A DNA stretch of 64,000 bases from Verrucomicrobiota bacterium. GTDB taxonomy: Bacteria > Verrucomicrobiota > Verrucomicrobiia > Limisphaerales > UBA9464. The notes beneath the pieces are model-generated. The model did no database searches and had not been told where the DNA came from. It saw only the letters and a list, made by a program, of their open reading frames with translations. Positions within the stretch are counted from its first letter, which is position 1, and the number at the start of each line of letters is the position of its first letter. Positions 1 through 8,220 of this stretch are shown here, piece after piece. The translations under genes and the position numbers were made by a program. The stretch covers positions 1 to 64,000 of the forward strand of contig CANIZL010000008.1 in NCBI GenBank assembly GCA_947471985.1. Direction: 5' to 3'.

Positions 1-72
1 GACCCGGGCCGTTGGCTGCCCTGGAACTACCAGGAGACCCTCGCCGCCGCCCAAACCTCGCCGCCTAGCTGA
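1..72 (+). CDS. C-terminal end of an unidentified protein (truncated by window edge)
   Basis: Frame 1 is open from the window edge to a TGA at 70-72 and gives 23 residues (DPGRWLPWNYQETLAAA then a short Ser/Pro-rich end). A GC-rich stem-loop follows 12 bases later, as expected after a real stop. Too little remains to name a family. The gene would be convergent with secDF. It could be a chance reading frame. Confidence 0.35.
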   Translation, partial: DPGRWLPWNYQETLAAAQTSPPS

Positions 73-84
73 TTTCGCGGCCAC

Positions 85-115
85 AAGCCCCGTTCAGGCC
101 CTCGCCCCGGGGCTT
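85..115 (+). terminator. Candidate terminator stem-loop after the partial gene
   Basis: The 8-bp arms AAGCCCCG (85-92) and CGGGGCTT (108-115) flank a 15-base loop. Only a short T run follows, so termination would be weak. Read on the other strand it is a second hairpin beyond the secDF terminator. Confidence 0.35.
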
Positions 116-148
116 TCAAGCAGCTCCGCACGCTTGCCGAAGGGACAC

Positions 149-266
149 GACTTACTTCACCCGTCTGTCGGTCGGTACCCTTGACCAGCAGCTGACCGTT
201 CCTGTTGGAGGACTGGCAGGGGACTTCAAACCGGGAGAAAACGCGCCCTGCCGGGCGCACAAAAAA
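149..266. repeat. Dispersed intergenic element, copy A
   Basis: This stretch aligns with 35573-35681. Both copies share an ACTKACTT(C)..CCCGTC start, a GGAC..GC.GGGG centre, an ACTTCAA.CCG segment and a GCGCCC/GGGCGC hairpin, and both end at the A/T tract of a minus-strand terminator. Copy A sits just beyond the secDF terminator and copy B just beyond the typA terminator. Read on the minus strand both give weakly similar peptides (PAGR.F, then R.G.L, then TG), but neither holds an intact ORF with a start. Its nature is unknown. Confidence 0.55.
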
Positions 267-297
267 GGGGTGCTGCAACCACTTGTCGCAGCACCCC
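261..297 (-). terminator. Rho-independent terminator of yajC-secDF
   Basis: Perfect 10-bp arms GGGGTGCTGC (267-276) and GCAGCACCCC (288-297) enclose an 11-base loop. On the minus strand they are followed by six T residues (A261-A266). It lies 18 bases past the secDF stop. Confidence 0.85.
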
Positions 298-314
298 TGA
301 TTTCAGCCGACCGG

Positions 315-2915
315 TCAGGCTTCCTTCATCACCGTGGGATCCACGATCTGCGTGCCGGGATTCACGGCCGAGCCGATGTTGGGTCGTTGTCCCTTATGCC
401 ACCAGAGCACCAGCGCGCTGGCGATGTAGATGGACGAGTACGTACCCGTGATCACGCCCACGAGGAAGGTGAAGGCGAAGTCATTAATGCCCACGCCACC
501 GAACACATACAGAATGATCGACGCCAGGAACACCGTGCCGGAGGTAATAATCGTACGGCTCAGGGTCTCATTCAACGCGCGGTTCAACACCTCGGTGAAC
601 GTACCCGGTTTGCCCAGCTTCAGGTCTTCCCGAATTCGGTCGAAGATCACGATCGTATCGTTGATGGAGAAACCGATGATCGTCAGGATCGCCGCCACAA
701 ACGTCGCATTCAACTGACGTCCGTGTCCGCCGAGTCCGGTAAGGCAATACCAGCCGATGGTCATCAGGACGTCGTGCATCACCGCCACAACGGCGCCGAC
801 CGCGAAGCTGAACTCGTAGCGGAACGCCACGTAGATCAGGATGCCGAAGAGGGACAGCAGCGTCGCAATGATCGCCGACTTCTGAATCTCGAAACCGACC
901 GAAGGTCCTACCTGTTCCAAGGACGTACGAACGAACTGAGCCTTCGGGAACGCTTTGGTCAGGGCCGCCTCCGCCTTTTCACCGTTGCTAATCTGTCCCG
1001 CCAACAACTCGTCGTTATGGGGGACGATCACCGACAGGGACTCCCGGCCACTGGCCTCTGCCTGATAGCGGACAATGGATTCACCCAGCTTCAGCTCATC
1101 AATGATCGTGCGAACTTCCGCATCCCCCGGCTTGGCACTGGCATTGACGCTGAACGTCAGGCTATCACCACCCGTGAATTCCACACCCATCAGGTTTTTG
1201 CCGCGACCAAAGATTCCGTACCCGATACCGATCAGAATTAGAGCCCAGGAAATGGCAAAGGCGGGTTTCGCCAGGCGCATGAAATCAATACTGGAACCTT
1301 TGACGAGGTGCAGCATTGGCAGGGCCTTCAACCAGCCCTTGGCCAAAAGGAAGTCAAAAATCAAGCGCGTCACCACCAAGGCGGTGAACATCGAGACAAT
1401 CAAACCGACAGTCAGCGCGACACCGAAGCCCTTCACCGTACCCGTGCCGAGAATGATCAGCAGCACCGAGGAGATCAGCGTCGTGATATTGGAATCCAAA
1501 ATGGTACCAAACGCCTTGTCATAACCCGCCGCAACGGTACCCCGCAGGGATTTACCCAATGCCGCTTCCTCTCGCATACGCTCAAAGATCAAGACGTTGG
1601 CATCGACCGCCATACCGACCGTCAGCACGATACCCGCGATACCGGGGAGGGTGTAGGTCACATTCAGCGAGCACATCACTCCGAGCAGCAACAGAAGGTT
1701 CAAGAGCAGGGCGACGTTCGCCACGGCACCCGCGAACATGTAATAAACCAGCATGAAGGCGGCGACGGCGATCACGCCCCAGACGCAAGCCTTCAAGCCG
1801 GCATCCACGGATTCGGCACCCAGCGAGGAACCAATGCTCGTTTCGCTCATGATCCGCAGCGGCGCGGCCAGTGGGTTTTCCAAGGTGGAGGCCAGTTCCT
1901 GCGCCTCCTTCATGCTGTAGTTTCCGGTGATCCGGCCGCTACCGTTCGGCATGGCGCTTTGAATGACCGGCGCGGAGATCAGTTCCTTGTCCAACACGAT
2001 CGCCAGCTGACGCCCAATGTTGGCGGTGGTGATCTCGCGTAACAACGCGATGCCTTCGCCTTTCACCGCGAAATTGACCTCGGGCTTGCCGGTGGTGGGA
2101 TCCAATGATACCTGGGCGGTTTCCAAATATTGTCCATCCAAGCCCCTCTCCGGCCCGTCGCTCACCACATGCGATTCCGTGTGCGTCTCGCCGGTGACCT
2201 TGTCACGCCGACGCTCGGTCATAACTTCGTAGCCGGGGGGAATCAACCCGCTGCTGATCAATTCCCGGCTGTTCGGGTGCACCAGGCGAAATTCAAGATA
2301 AGCCGCCTTGGTGATAATCCGGCGGGCATCCTCCTTGGAGGCGTCGGACAGGCCCGGCAATTGGACGAGCAACCGATTGTTCCCCGCGGATTGGATGATG
2401 GGTTCCGACACACCCAATGAATCCACGCGTTTGCGCAATACACCCATGGCTTGATCCACGAGTTGCTGGTCGTTCAGACGGGCCACCATGCCGTTGGTTG
2501 TGCCCTTGCCAGCCTTCGTGGGATCCAGTTCCAACTGGAAGGACGTACCACCTTGAAGATCGATGCCCAAGCGAAACTTGCTCCCCGCGTCCCGTTGCAC
2601 GCGGTTCAGGATCGTGCGGTTGGGATTCGAGGTCTGACTGAAGTCCACGTAGTTCTTCGGAAAGAACTGCGTCAGATCCGTGTCCCCAATCGCCACCAAA
2701 AGATTCGAGTAGGTCTGGGTGGGCCGTTTGGCATCCAGATCCCGGGCCTTCAGTACGATGGCGTCCAGCAATTTGGCGCTGTTGGTATCGCCTTCCGTGG
2801 CTGCCTTTTCAAACTGGTTGATCAGGTTGCGGGGGCGGATCGGGACAATCGAGCCTACGGACAGGGCAATGGTCAGCAGGACGAACAGAAACTTCCAGAG
2901 ATGGCTGCGGGTCAT
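315..2915 (-). CDS. secDF: Fused protein translocase subunit SecDF
   Basis: This 866-residue protein joins SecD and SecF, the proton-driven RND-like factors that pull secreted proteins through SecYEG in the inner membrane. The SecD half (about 1-530) has an N-terminal membrane helix, the GIDLQGGTSF motif, a large periplasmic part and the TVGMAVDANVLIFER segment. The SecF half (about 545-866) starts with its own helix and shows FTGGDSLTF and SINDTIVIFDR. Fused SecDF is found in several phyla, so the fusion itself is not an error. It lies 52 bases downstream of yajC and ends in a strong terminator, so the two probably form one operon. The usual neighbours tgt and queA are not upstream. Confidence 0.97.
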   Translation of the reverse strand: MTRSHLWKFLFVLLTIALSVGSIVPIRPRNLINQFEKAATEGDTNSAKLLDAIVLKARDLDAKRPTQTYSNLLVAIGDTDLTQFFPKNYVDFSQTSNPNRTILNRVQRDAGSKFRLGIDLQGGTSFQLELDPTKAGKGTTNGMVARLNDQQLVDQAMGVLRKRVDSLGVSEPIIQSAGNNRLLVQLPGLSDASKEDARRIITKAAYLEFRLVHPNSRELISSGLIPPGYEVMTERRRDKVTGETHTESHVVSDGPERGLDGQYLETAQVSLDPTTGKPEVNFAVKGEGIALLREITTANIGRQLAIVLDKELISAPVIQSAMPNGSGRITGNYSMKEAQELASTLENPLAAPLRIMSETSIGSSLGAESVDAGLKACVWGVIAVAAFMLVYYMFAGAVANVALLLNLLLLLGVMCSLNVTYTLPGIAGIVLTVGMAVDANVLIFERMREEAALGKSLRGTVAAGYDKAFGTILDSNITTLISSVLLIILGTGTVKGFGVALTVGLIVSMFTALVVTRLIFDFLLAKGWLKALPMLHLVKGSSIDFMRLAKPAFAISWALILIGIGYGIFGRGKNLMGVEFTGGDSLTFSVNASAKPGDAEVRTIIDELKLGESIVRYQAEASGRESLSVIVPHNDELLAGQISNGEKAEAALTKAFPKAQFVRTSLEQVGPSVGFEIQKSAIIATLLSLFGILIYVAFRYEFSFAVGAVVAVMHDVLMTIGWYCLTGLGGHGRQLNATFVAAILTIIGFSINDTIVIFDRIREDLKLGKPGTFTEVLNRALNETLSRTIITSGTVFLASIILYVFGGVGINDFAFTFLVGVITGTYSSIYIASALVLWWHKGQRPNIGSAVNPGTQIVDPTVMKEA

Positions 2916-2967
2916 GGTGAAAAGGGAAAGTTGAAAATTGCGGCCGGGTTCAGCGATGCGGGGCGGT

Positions 2968-3309
2968 TCAGGCGGCCTTTTCGGTCACTTGAGTGATGGA
3001 ATTCTTGGTCACTTCCAGGGTGCTGTCGCCCGTGCGCAGCGTCACGCTGTCATCCCGGACGCTGACCACCGTTCCGACGAGCCCGCCGGTGGTGGTGACC
3101 TTGTCATTGCGCTTGAGCTGCTTGATGAGCGCCGCCTGCTCCGCCGCCTTCTTGCTTTGGGGCCGGACAAACATCAACCAGAAGACCACGCCGATGAAGA
3201 GCATCATCGTCAACTGCGTGACCATGGCGCGGTTGCCCGCGTTGGCGTCCTGCGTGCCGGACGTGGGCGGTGCCGCAAAAGCGAGCAGCGTGGTTACAAA
3301 AGACAGCAT
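2968..3309 (-). CDS. yajC: Preprotein translocase subunit YajC
   Basis: The 113-residue protein has a short N-terminal segment, one membrane helix (MMLFIGVVFWLMFVRPQSKK) and a small cytoplasmic domain rich in Lys, Asp and Val (NDKVTTTGGLVGTVVSV), as in YajC of the SecDF-YajC complex. The start at 3309 is chosen because AGGA lies six to nine bases upstream and because the codons further upstream encode nothing like YajC. It is the first gene of the secDF unit. Confidence 0.93.
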   Translation of the reverse strand: MLSFVTTLLAFAAPPTSGTQDANAGNRAMVTQLTMMLFIGVVFWLMFVRPQSKKAAEQAALIKQLKRNDKVTTTGGLVGTVVSVRDDSVTLRTGDSTLEVTKNSITQVTEKAA

Positions 3310-3630
3310 GTTTCCTGACAAAATTTGAGGGCGGAGCCTAGGAACCGCCGCCTCCGTGGCAAGAGCGGGCTGCAAACCCATTCATAGGGGGCCAAATGCT
3401 GCCAAACCCAGGTTCGAACCGGCACCCGAGGCGAAAATATCGAACAAAGCCCAATGAAATCGCCATTTCCAGCACCTTGAAGCCGCCAAAATGGAACCGT
3501 CCGGAGGAAATTTGGGACGGCGCGTAATTCTCCAGCAACCGGATTTATCCGGGCGAGCGACAAAAAAGTGCCCCCCGCCGGCTCCGTCACCCAACCACCA
3601 CCCCTCCCCCGCCAGATCACCCTTTGGTGG
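3310..3630. other. 321-bp intergenic region, no gene seen
   Basis: This is the leader of yajC together with the sequence downstream of the DMT-transporter gene. Short reading frames on both strands look non-coding. A T6 tract on the minus strand (A3561-A3566) follows a GC-rich stretch that could end the DMT gene, but the stem is poor. No convincing -35/-10 pair was found for yajC. Confidence 0.4.
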
Positions 3631-4074
3631 TCAATATCGGCGGACCAACAGGACTCCACCGAGGATCAATCCCAGCCCCAGGATGCGCAGCAGAGTGGCC
3701 GGACGCATCGGTAAATCGAACCATCCAAAGTGATCCAACAGCACCGAGACGGCGAGTTGTCCGGCCAAGGCGGCGACCAACGTGGTGGTGACGCCCAAGC
3801 GGGGAGTCAGCAGTACATTGGCACTGACAAAAACCGCCCCGCACAGACCGCCACCCACCCACGCCCACCAGGGAATTTGCCGCACTGCGGCCAGTGTCGG
3901 CCAGGTAACCCGGCCGAGGACACACACCACGATAAGGGCGAGCAATCCCGCCGAAAAAGACACCAGCGCCGCCGGCAAGGGACCGCCCAAGGGGCCCCGC
4001 AGGCGTGCGTTAAGGCAGCTCTGCAACGGCAGCAGGCCACCCGCAAACACCGCGAGCAGGATCAAAAACTTCAT
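3631..4074 (-). CDS. DMT-family transporter, DUF606/YdcZ type
   Basis: The 147-residue, very hydrophobic protein has about five membrane segments, the first being MKFLILLAVFAGGLLPLQSC with the N-A-R-L tail typical of DUF606 proteins. A duplicated-like half carries GAVFVSANVLLTPRLG and AALAGQLAVSVLLDHFG. Family members are small half-size drug/metabolite transporters that probably work as dimers. The substrate is unknown. ATG 4072-4074 overlaps the TGA of the upstream outer-membrane gene (ATGA), so translation is probably coupled. Confidence 0.82.
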   Translation of the reverse strand: MKFLILLAVFAGGLLPLQSCLNARLRGPLGGPLPAALVSFSAGLLALIVVCVLGRVTWPTLAAVRQIPWWAWVGGGLCGAVFVSANVLLTPRLGVTTTLVAALAGQLAVSVLLDHFGWFDLPMRPATLLRILGLGLILGGVLLVRRY

Positions 4075-5342
4075 CGCCGGAACAATCCGTTGAACCCCCG
4101 CCAACCGGTGCGATTCAATCGTCCCAGCACGGACCGAACCCCGTCGGCCCCGGGAATCCTCCCGCGATCCAGGTCGCACTGCACCAACAGCCCGATGTTA
4201 TGGGCGCCCCGACCGTCAGTCCGCACCGCGTTGATCCCGTAGGCATAGCCCACGAGGACGTGCCAACCGCCATCGGCGGATTCCCAACCCAGGCCGGCAC
4301 CGACGCCCGCATTGAAATCGTCCGGCTGCTCCAATCCAGGCAGGTAATCACAAAAAGCCGCCCCACCGTGCCCGACAATTTCCCATCGCCGGCCCAGCGG
4401 CACCGAATACGAACCATTCAAAAGGGCGAAAGAGCGGACGCTCAGCTCCTCGAAATAGTAGCCCGGCAGCATGAGGGGAAACTCCGCCGCGAGCGGCAGG
4501 GTGCCACCGAGCCGGTAGGCCGACAGCCGGTCCGCATTCGCGCTTGTGCCCAGCGTGAGGCTGACTTCGAAGCGGTGCGCGGAGGGGAGCGTGTACGCCA
4601 GCAGGCTGCGCGCCCAGAACAGGTGCGACTGCGGCTCCGCCGGCGTCGTACCGGCAAAACCATAATTGTCGGTATTTCCCCGAAATTGGCCCTCGTACCA
4701 CGCACTCAATTCGAAGGCCACGGGCGGAGTCATTAGCGGCTCCCGCCCGCCCCAGCGCAAACCCAGCCGAACGTGCCCGGTAGGACGGTCCTCCGGGAGG
4801 ACGAAATTGGGTGCCGTCTTATCGTCGCGCTCGAACAGGCTGTACCGCATCGCCCCCCGCCCCACGAATTGCAGGGGCGCCTCCATCAATCCAGTCGGCG
4901 TCGCCCCGTCCGCCAGCGGGTTGAACAGGTGATAAACCCCGAGGCTGAACTCTCCCGCGTGCCCGGTAAATGATTCGGTCTGGACCCATCGACCGGCCCG
5001 AATCTCGGAATGCGAATCCGCAAACCCACCTCCGGCCACCCCGATTCCCAGATCGGTCTGAGGCCCCAGGGCACCTTTCAGGCCCAGTTCCGTATCGGCG
5101 TAAACCGGGGCCACCGCCGCGCGCAGGGTCCAATTGGTCCGGACAAAACCCGGTTCATTGTGGTAATAAAAGGCGTATCCCGCGAACGGGGCCTTGCCTT
5201 CCATCGGCTGGTTGTACCCCAATTGCAGCAGGCGCCGGGGCACTGGATCAATCTGCGCCCACACGGCCGGCCATGCCCCCGGAACCGCGAGAAAGCACAA
5301 GCCCCGGAGAATTCGGGTCAGGCTCAACGTTTTTCCCAGCAT
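4071..5342 (-). CDS. Predicted outer-membrane beta-barrel protein
   Basis: The 423-residue protein begins with a signal peptide (cleavage near residue 30, AVWA before QIDP). The rest is rich in alternating aromatic and small residues in short predicted strands such as GHVRLGLRWGG, FELSAWYEGQF and WHVLVGYAYGINAV, as in a porin-like barrel of unknown family. It does not end in the usual terminal Phe but in a basic stretch (GWRGFNGLFRR). It is divergent from lpdA and translationally coupled to the DMT transporter. No specific function can be assigned. Confidence 0.7.
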   Translation of the reverse strand: MLGKTLSLTRILRGLCFLAVPGAWPAVWAQIDPVPRRLLQLGYNQPMEGKAPFAGYAFYYHNEPGFVRTNWTLRAAVAPVYADTELGLKGALGPQTDLGIGVAGGGFADSHSEIRAGRWVQTESFTGHAGEFSLGVYHLFNPLADGATPTGLMEAPLQFVGRGAMRYSLFERDDKTAPNFVLPEDRPTGHVRLGLRWGGREPLMTPPVAFELSAWYEGQFRGNTDNYGFAGTTPAEPQSHLFWARSLLAYTLPSAHRFEVSLTLGTSANADRLSAYRLGGTLPLAAEFPLMLPGYYFEELSVRSFALLNGSYSVPLGRRWEIVGHGGAAFCDYLPGLEQPDDFNAGVGAGLGWESADGGWHVLVGYAYGINAVRTDGRGAHNIGLLVQCDLDRGRIPGADGVRSVLGRLNRTGWRGFNGLFRR

Positions 5343-5355
5343 ACCGCCCTGATAA

Positions 5356-5401
5356 CCGTCCGGAACCGCCGGAGCAAGCCCGGCCCGGCCCGGCCGGACG
5401 G
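5356..5401. promoter_or_regulatory. Inverted repeat between the divergent barrel gene and lpdA
   Basis: CCGTCCGG (5356-5363) and CCGGACGG (5394-5401) form 8-bp arms 30 bases apart around a CGGCC-rich tandem run. The position between two divergent starts would suit an operator, but the GC bias makes chance plausible. Confidence 0.3.
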
Positions 5402-5467
5402 TCGAAATCCTTCCGCGTCATTTTCTTTTACCCCCCGCCGACTTCGGCGAAGGTCGCCGCTGCTTTT

Positions 5468-6883
5468 ATGGATTCGACGGATATCGTTGTCATTGGTGCC
5501 GGGCCGGGCGGATACGCGGCCGCCTTCTACGCGGCCGATCTCGGACGGAAGGTCGTCCTGGTGGAGCGGGACCCACGTCTGGGTGGCGTTTGCATGAATC
5601 GCGGATGCATTCCCTCCAAGGCCCTGCTGAACGCCGCCCACACCATCTCCGCAGCCAAGGAGTCCGCGCATCGCGGCATCAGCTTCGGTGAACCCACCAT
5701 CGATCTCGACCGCCTCCGTTCCTGGAAGAACTCCATCCTGGAAAAGCTGGGCACCGGCATCGCCAGCCTCGCCAAGATGCGCGGCGTCACCGTCGTCCAC
5801 GGACGCGGCTATTTTGAAGACTCGTCAACCCTGCGCATCGAGACCACCGAGGGCCAGAAGTACCTGAAGTTTGAAAAGGCGATCGTGGCCGTGGGTTCCC
5901 GCCCCGCCCTGCCCAAGGCCTGGGACCTCGGCAATCCGCGCGTCATGACCTCCACCGAGGCGCTCGAAATCGCCGACATCCCGGAAAAACTGCTCGTCAT
6001 CGGCGGTGGTTATATCGGCATGGAATTGGGCACGGTCTACGCCGGCATGGGTTCCGAGGTCACCGTCATTGAAGCCCTGGACACCATCCTCGCGGGTGCG
6101 GATCCCGATTTGGTGCGCCCCGTGGCGGCCTACGCCAAGAAGGCCTTCAAGGAAGTGCGATTGAAGGCCAAGGTCCTCGAACTCAAGACGGCCGGAAAAC
6201 AGATCAAGGTCACCTCCGAATACAACGGCAACCGGATGGAGGAACTTTACGACCGCGTACTGGTCTCCGTCGGACGCTCGCCGAATGGTCAGGACCTCGG
6301 GCTCGAAAACACCAAGGCGCAGAAAGACGAAAAGGGTTTCCTCAAAGTGGACGAACGCATGGCCACCACGGATCCCAACATTTATGCGATCGGCGACATC
6401 GCCGGCGGCATCATGCTCGCCCACAAGGCCAGCAAGGAGGCCCGCATCGCGATCGACAATCTCTGCGGCGAAGGCCAGGCCGTGAATCGGGATTATGTCA
6501 TCCCGGCTGTGGTGTTCACGGATCCGGAAGTCGCCTGGGTCGGACTCACGGAAGCGGAAGCCAAGCAAAAAGGCATCGCGGTGGTGGTCGCCAAATTCCC
6601 GTGGGCGGCCAGCGGCCGGGCGCTGACCTATGACCGCACGGACGGTCTCACCAAGCTGATTGTGGAACCGGAAACCGAACGCCTGCTGGGCGTGGGCATC
6701 GTCGGACACGGGGCGGGTGAATTGATCGGTGAAGGCGCCGTGGCCATCGAAATGGGCGCGACCGTTCATGATTTGGCGGCGATTGTGCACCCGCATCCGA
6801 CGCTGAGCGAGACACTCATGGAAAGTGCCGAAGCCTTTTTTGGCTACGCCACGCACGTCTACAGCAAGAAGAAGGCGCATTAA
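5468..6883 (+). CDS. lpdA: Dihydrolipoyl dehydrogenase (E3)
   Basis: The 471-residue flavoprotein reoxidises dihydrolipoyl groups of 2-oxoacid dehydrogenase or glycine-cleavage complexes with NAD+. It shows the FAD motif GAGPGGYAAAFYAADLG, the redox-active disulfide GGVCMNRGCIPSKALL, a NAD-binding GGGYIGMELGTVYAGMG, the AIGDIAGG motif and the C-terminal catalytic HPHPTLSE with His-Glu. The start is set at the ATG before DSTDIVVIGAG; upstream codons in the same frame do not look coding. No E1 or E2 gene is adjacent. A terminator follows. Confidence 0.96.
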   Translation: MDSTDIVVIGAGPGGYAAAFYAADLGRKVVLVERDPRLGGVCMNRGCIPSKALLNAAHTISAAKESAHRGISFGEPTIDLDRLRSWKNSILEKLGTGIASLAKMRGVTVVHGRGYFEDSSTLRIETTEGQKYLKFEKAIVAVGSRPALPKAWDLGNPRVMTSTEALEIADIPEKLLVIGGGYIGMELGTVYAGMGSEVTVIEALDTILAGADPDLVRPVAAYAKKAFKEVRLKAKVLELKTAGKQIKVTSEYNGNRMEELYDRVLVSVGRSPNGQDLGLENTKAQKDEKGFLKVDERMATTDPNIYAIGDIAGGIMLAHKASKEARIAIDNLCGEGQAVNRDYVIPAVVFTDPEVAWVGLTEAEAKQKGIAVVVAKFPWAASGRALTYDRTDGLTKLIVEPETERLLGVGIVGHGAGELIGEGAVAIEMGATVHDLAAIVHPHPTLSETLMESAEAFFGYATHVYSKKKAH

Positions 6884-6918
6884 GGCCGTCCTTCAGCGCG
6901 ACAAAACCAGCGCCTCCT

Positions 6919-6953
6919 CGCCGGCTCCGGGTTTCCCGGACCGGCGACTTTTT
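6919..6953 (+). terminator. Rho-independent terminator of lpdA
   Basis: CGCCGG..CCGGG pairs with CCCGG.CCGGCG around a TTT loop, with a small internal bulge. T5 (6949-6953) follows. It lies 36 bases after the lpdA stop. Confidence 0.8.
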
Positions 6954-6970
6954 GCGTCCGGCCCGATGTA

Positions 6971-6993
6971 GCGCGGGAAAATCCCCCCCGCGC
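6971..6993 (+). promoter_or_regulatory. Stem-loop upstream of the lactonase gene
   Basis: GCGCGGG (6971-6977) and CCCGCGC (6987-6993) form a 7-bp GC stem with a 9-base loop and no T tract. It could be a leader hairpin of the lactonase mRNA, but its role is unknown. Confidence 0.3.
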
Positions 6994-7039
6994 ACCAATC
7001 CCCTTGCGCAGGGCCGGGAGCGGGCGCTTTGCTTTTGGG

Positions 7040-8173
7040 ATGAACACGTTCCCCTGGCTGGCCGCACTCGGAGTTTCCACCGCCCTGGCCGCCCAAGCCC
7101 ACACGTACCTGGCGTATGTCGGCACGTACACCGGTGCGCAATCCAAAGGGATTCACGCTTTTCGTTTCGATTCCAATAGCGGGGTGATCGAGGAACTGGG
7201 CCTCGTGGCGGAAACGCCCAACCCGACCTTCCTAGCCCTGCATCCCAACGGCCGATTTCTCTACGCGGCCAATGAAGTCGCCAACTTTCAGGGCACGCAC
7301 AGCGGCTCGATTTCGGCCTATCAGATTGACACCGCCACCGGCAAACTCCGGCTGCTGGGCAGCGCCTCGACCACGGGCGACGGACCGTGTCATCTGAACG
7401 TCGACGCCACCGGGCGACTGTTGGCGTTTGCCAATTATGGCGGCGGCAGCGTCGGTTCCCTCCCCATCAATCCCGACGGCACCCTGGGCTCCCACGGGGC
7501 GTTTTTCCAGCACACCGGATCCAGCGTGGATCCCAGCCGTCAGAAGGAGCCGCACGCCCATTCGGTAAATTTCTCACCCGATAATCGTTTCGTCTTTGCG
7601 TGTGATCTGGGAACCGACGAAGTCCGCGTCTATCGGGTGGATGCCAAACAGGGTCTGGTTGCCGCCCCCGAACTCACGGCCAAAGCCCTTCCGGGCGGCG
7701 GCCCCCGTCACCTGTCCTTCGGAGCCGACGGACGTCACGTCTACGTAAACAACGAGATGCAGAGTTCGGTGACCCACTTCGGGTTCGACGCGGCGAAAGG
7801 CCGCCTGCAGCGCCAGCAAACCCTGAGCACGCTGCCGACCGGCTTTACCGGCAACAGCTCCACGGCCGAAACTCGGACCTCGACCGACGGTCGGTGGTTG
7901 TTTGTCTCGAACCGGGGACACAATTCGCTGGCACGCTTCAAGGTGGACGCTGGTTCCGGGGCCCTGACACCGGCCGGCCACGTGTCGACCGGCGGACGCA
8001 TTCCGCGGAATTTCTGTCCCTCACCCGACGGCCACTACCTCTGGGCCGCCAATCAGGACTCGGATAACATCATCGTTTTTCGCTTTGATCCCCACACCGG
8101 AGATCTCACGCCAACGGGCCAGGAGTTGAAGGTCGGCCATCCGGTCTGCGTGCGCTTTTTGGAAGTGAAGTGA
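7040..8173 (+). CDS. Secreted lactonase-family beta-propeller (6-phosphogluconolactonase-like)
   Basis: The 377-residue protein has a signal peptide (MNTFPWLAALGVSTALAAQA) and then seven-blade propeller repeats. Recurrent YVGTYT, FLALHPNGRFLYAANE, FSPDNRFVFACDLG and FCPSPDGHYLWAANQDSDNI motifs match the YbhE/lactonase family. Cytoplasmic homologues hydrolyse 6-phosphogluconolactone. The exported location here suggests another sugar lactone as substrate. The start is chosen at the signal peptide. It is convergent with the glycoamylase-like gene. Confidence 0.88.
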   Translation: MNTFPWLAALGVSTALAAQAHTYLAYVGTYTGAQSKGIHAFRFDSNSGVIEELGLVAETPNPTFLALHPNGRFLYAANEVANFQGTHSGSISAYQIDTATGKLRLLGSASTTGDGPCHLNVDATGRLLAFANYGGGSVGSLPINPDGTLGSHGAFFQHTGSSVDPSRQKEPHAHSVNFSPDNRFVFACDLGTDEVRVYRVDAKQGLVAAPELTAKALPGGGPRHLSFGADGRHVYVNNEMQSSVTHFGFDAAKGRLQRQQTLSTLPTGFTGNSSTAETRTSTDGRWLFVSNRGHNSLARFKVDAGSGALTPAGHVSTGGRIPRNFCPSPDGHYLWAANQDSDNIIVFRFDPHTGDLTPTGQELKVGHPVCVRFLEVK

Positions 8174-8187
8174 ATTAAGGGACCACC

Positions 8188-8216
8188 GGGCACGCTCACT
8201 CCCCAGTGTCGTGCCC
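8188..8216. terminator. Hairpin between two convergent genes
   Basis: GGGCACG (8188-8194) pairs with CGTGCCC (8210-8216), and an inner CACT/AGTG extends the stem. It lies between the ends of the lactonase (8173) and glycoamylase (8221) genes and probably serves both. There is no long T tract on either side. Confidence 0.55.
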
Positions 8217-8220
8217 CGAT

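Noticed and set aside
270..1241. 323-residue plus-strand ORF overlapping secDF
   Set aside because: It lies opposite the conserved SecF coding frame and has a His/Arg/Gln-rich antisense composition, typical of GC-rich shadow frames.
3400..3440. GGTTCGAACC looking like a tRNA T-loop upstream of yajC
   Set aside because: The flanking 5-bp stems do not pair on either strand and no acceptor, D or anticodon arms fit.
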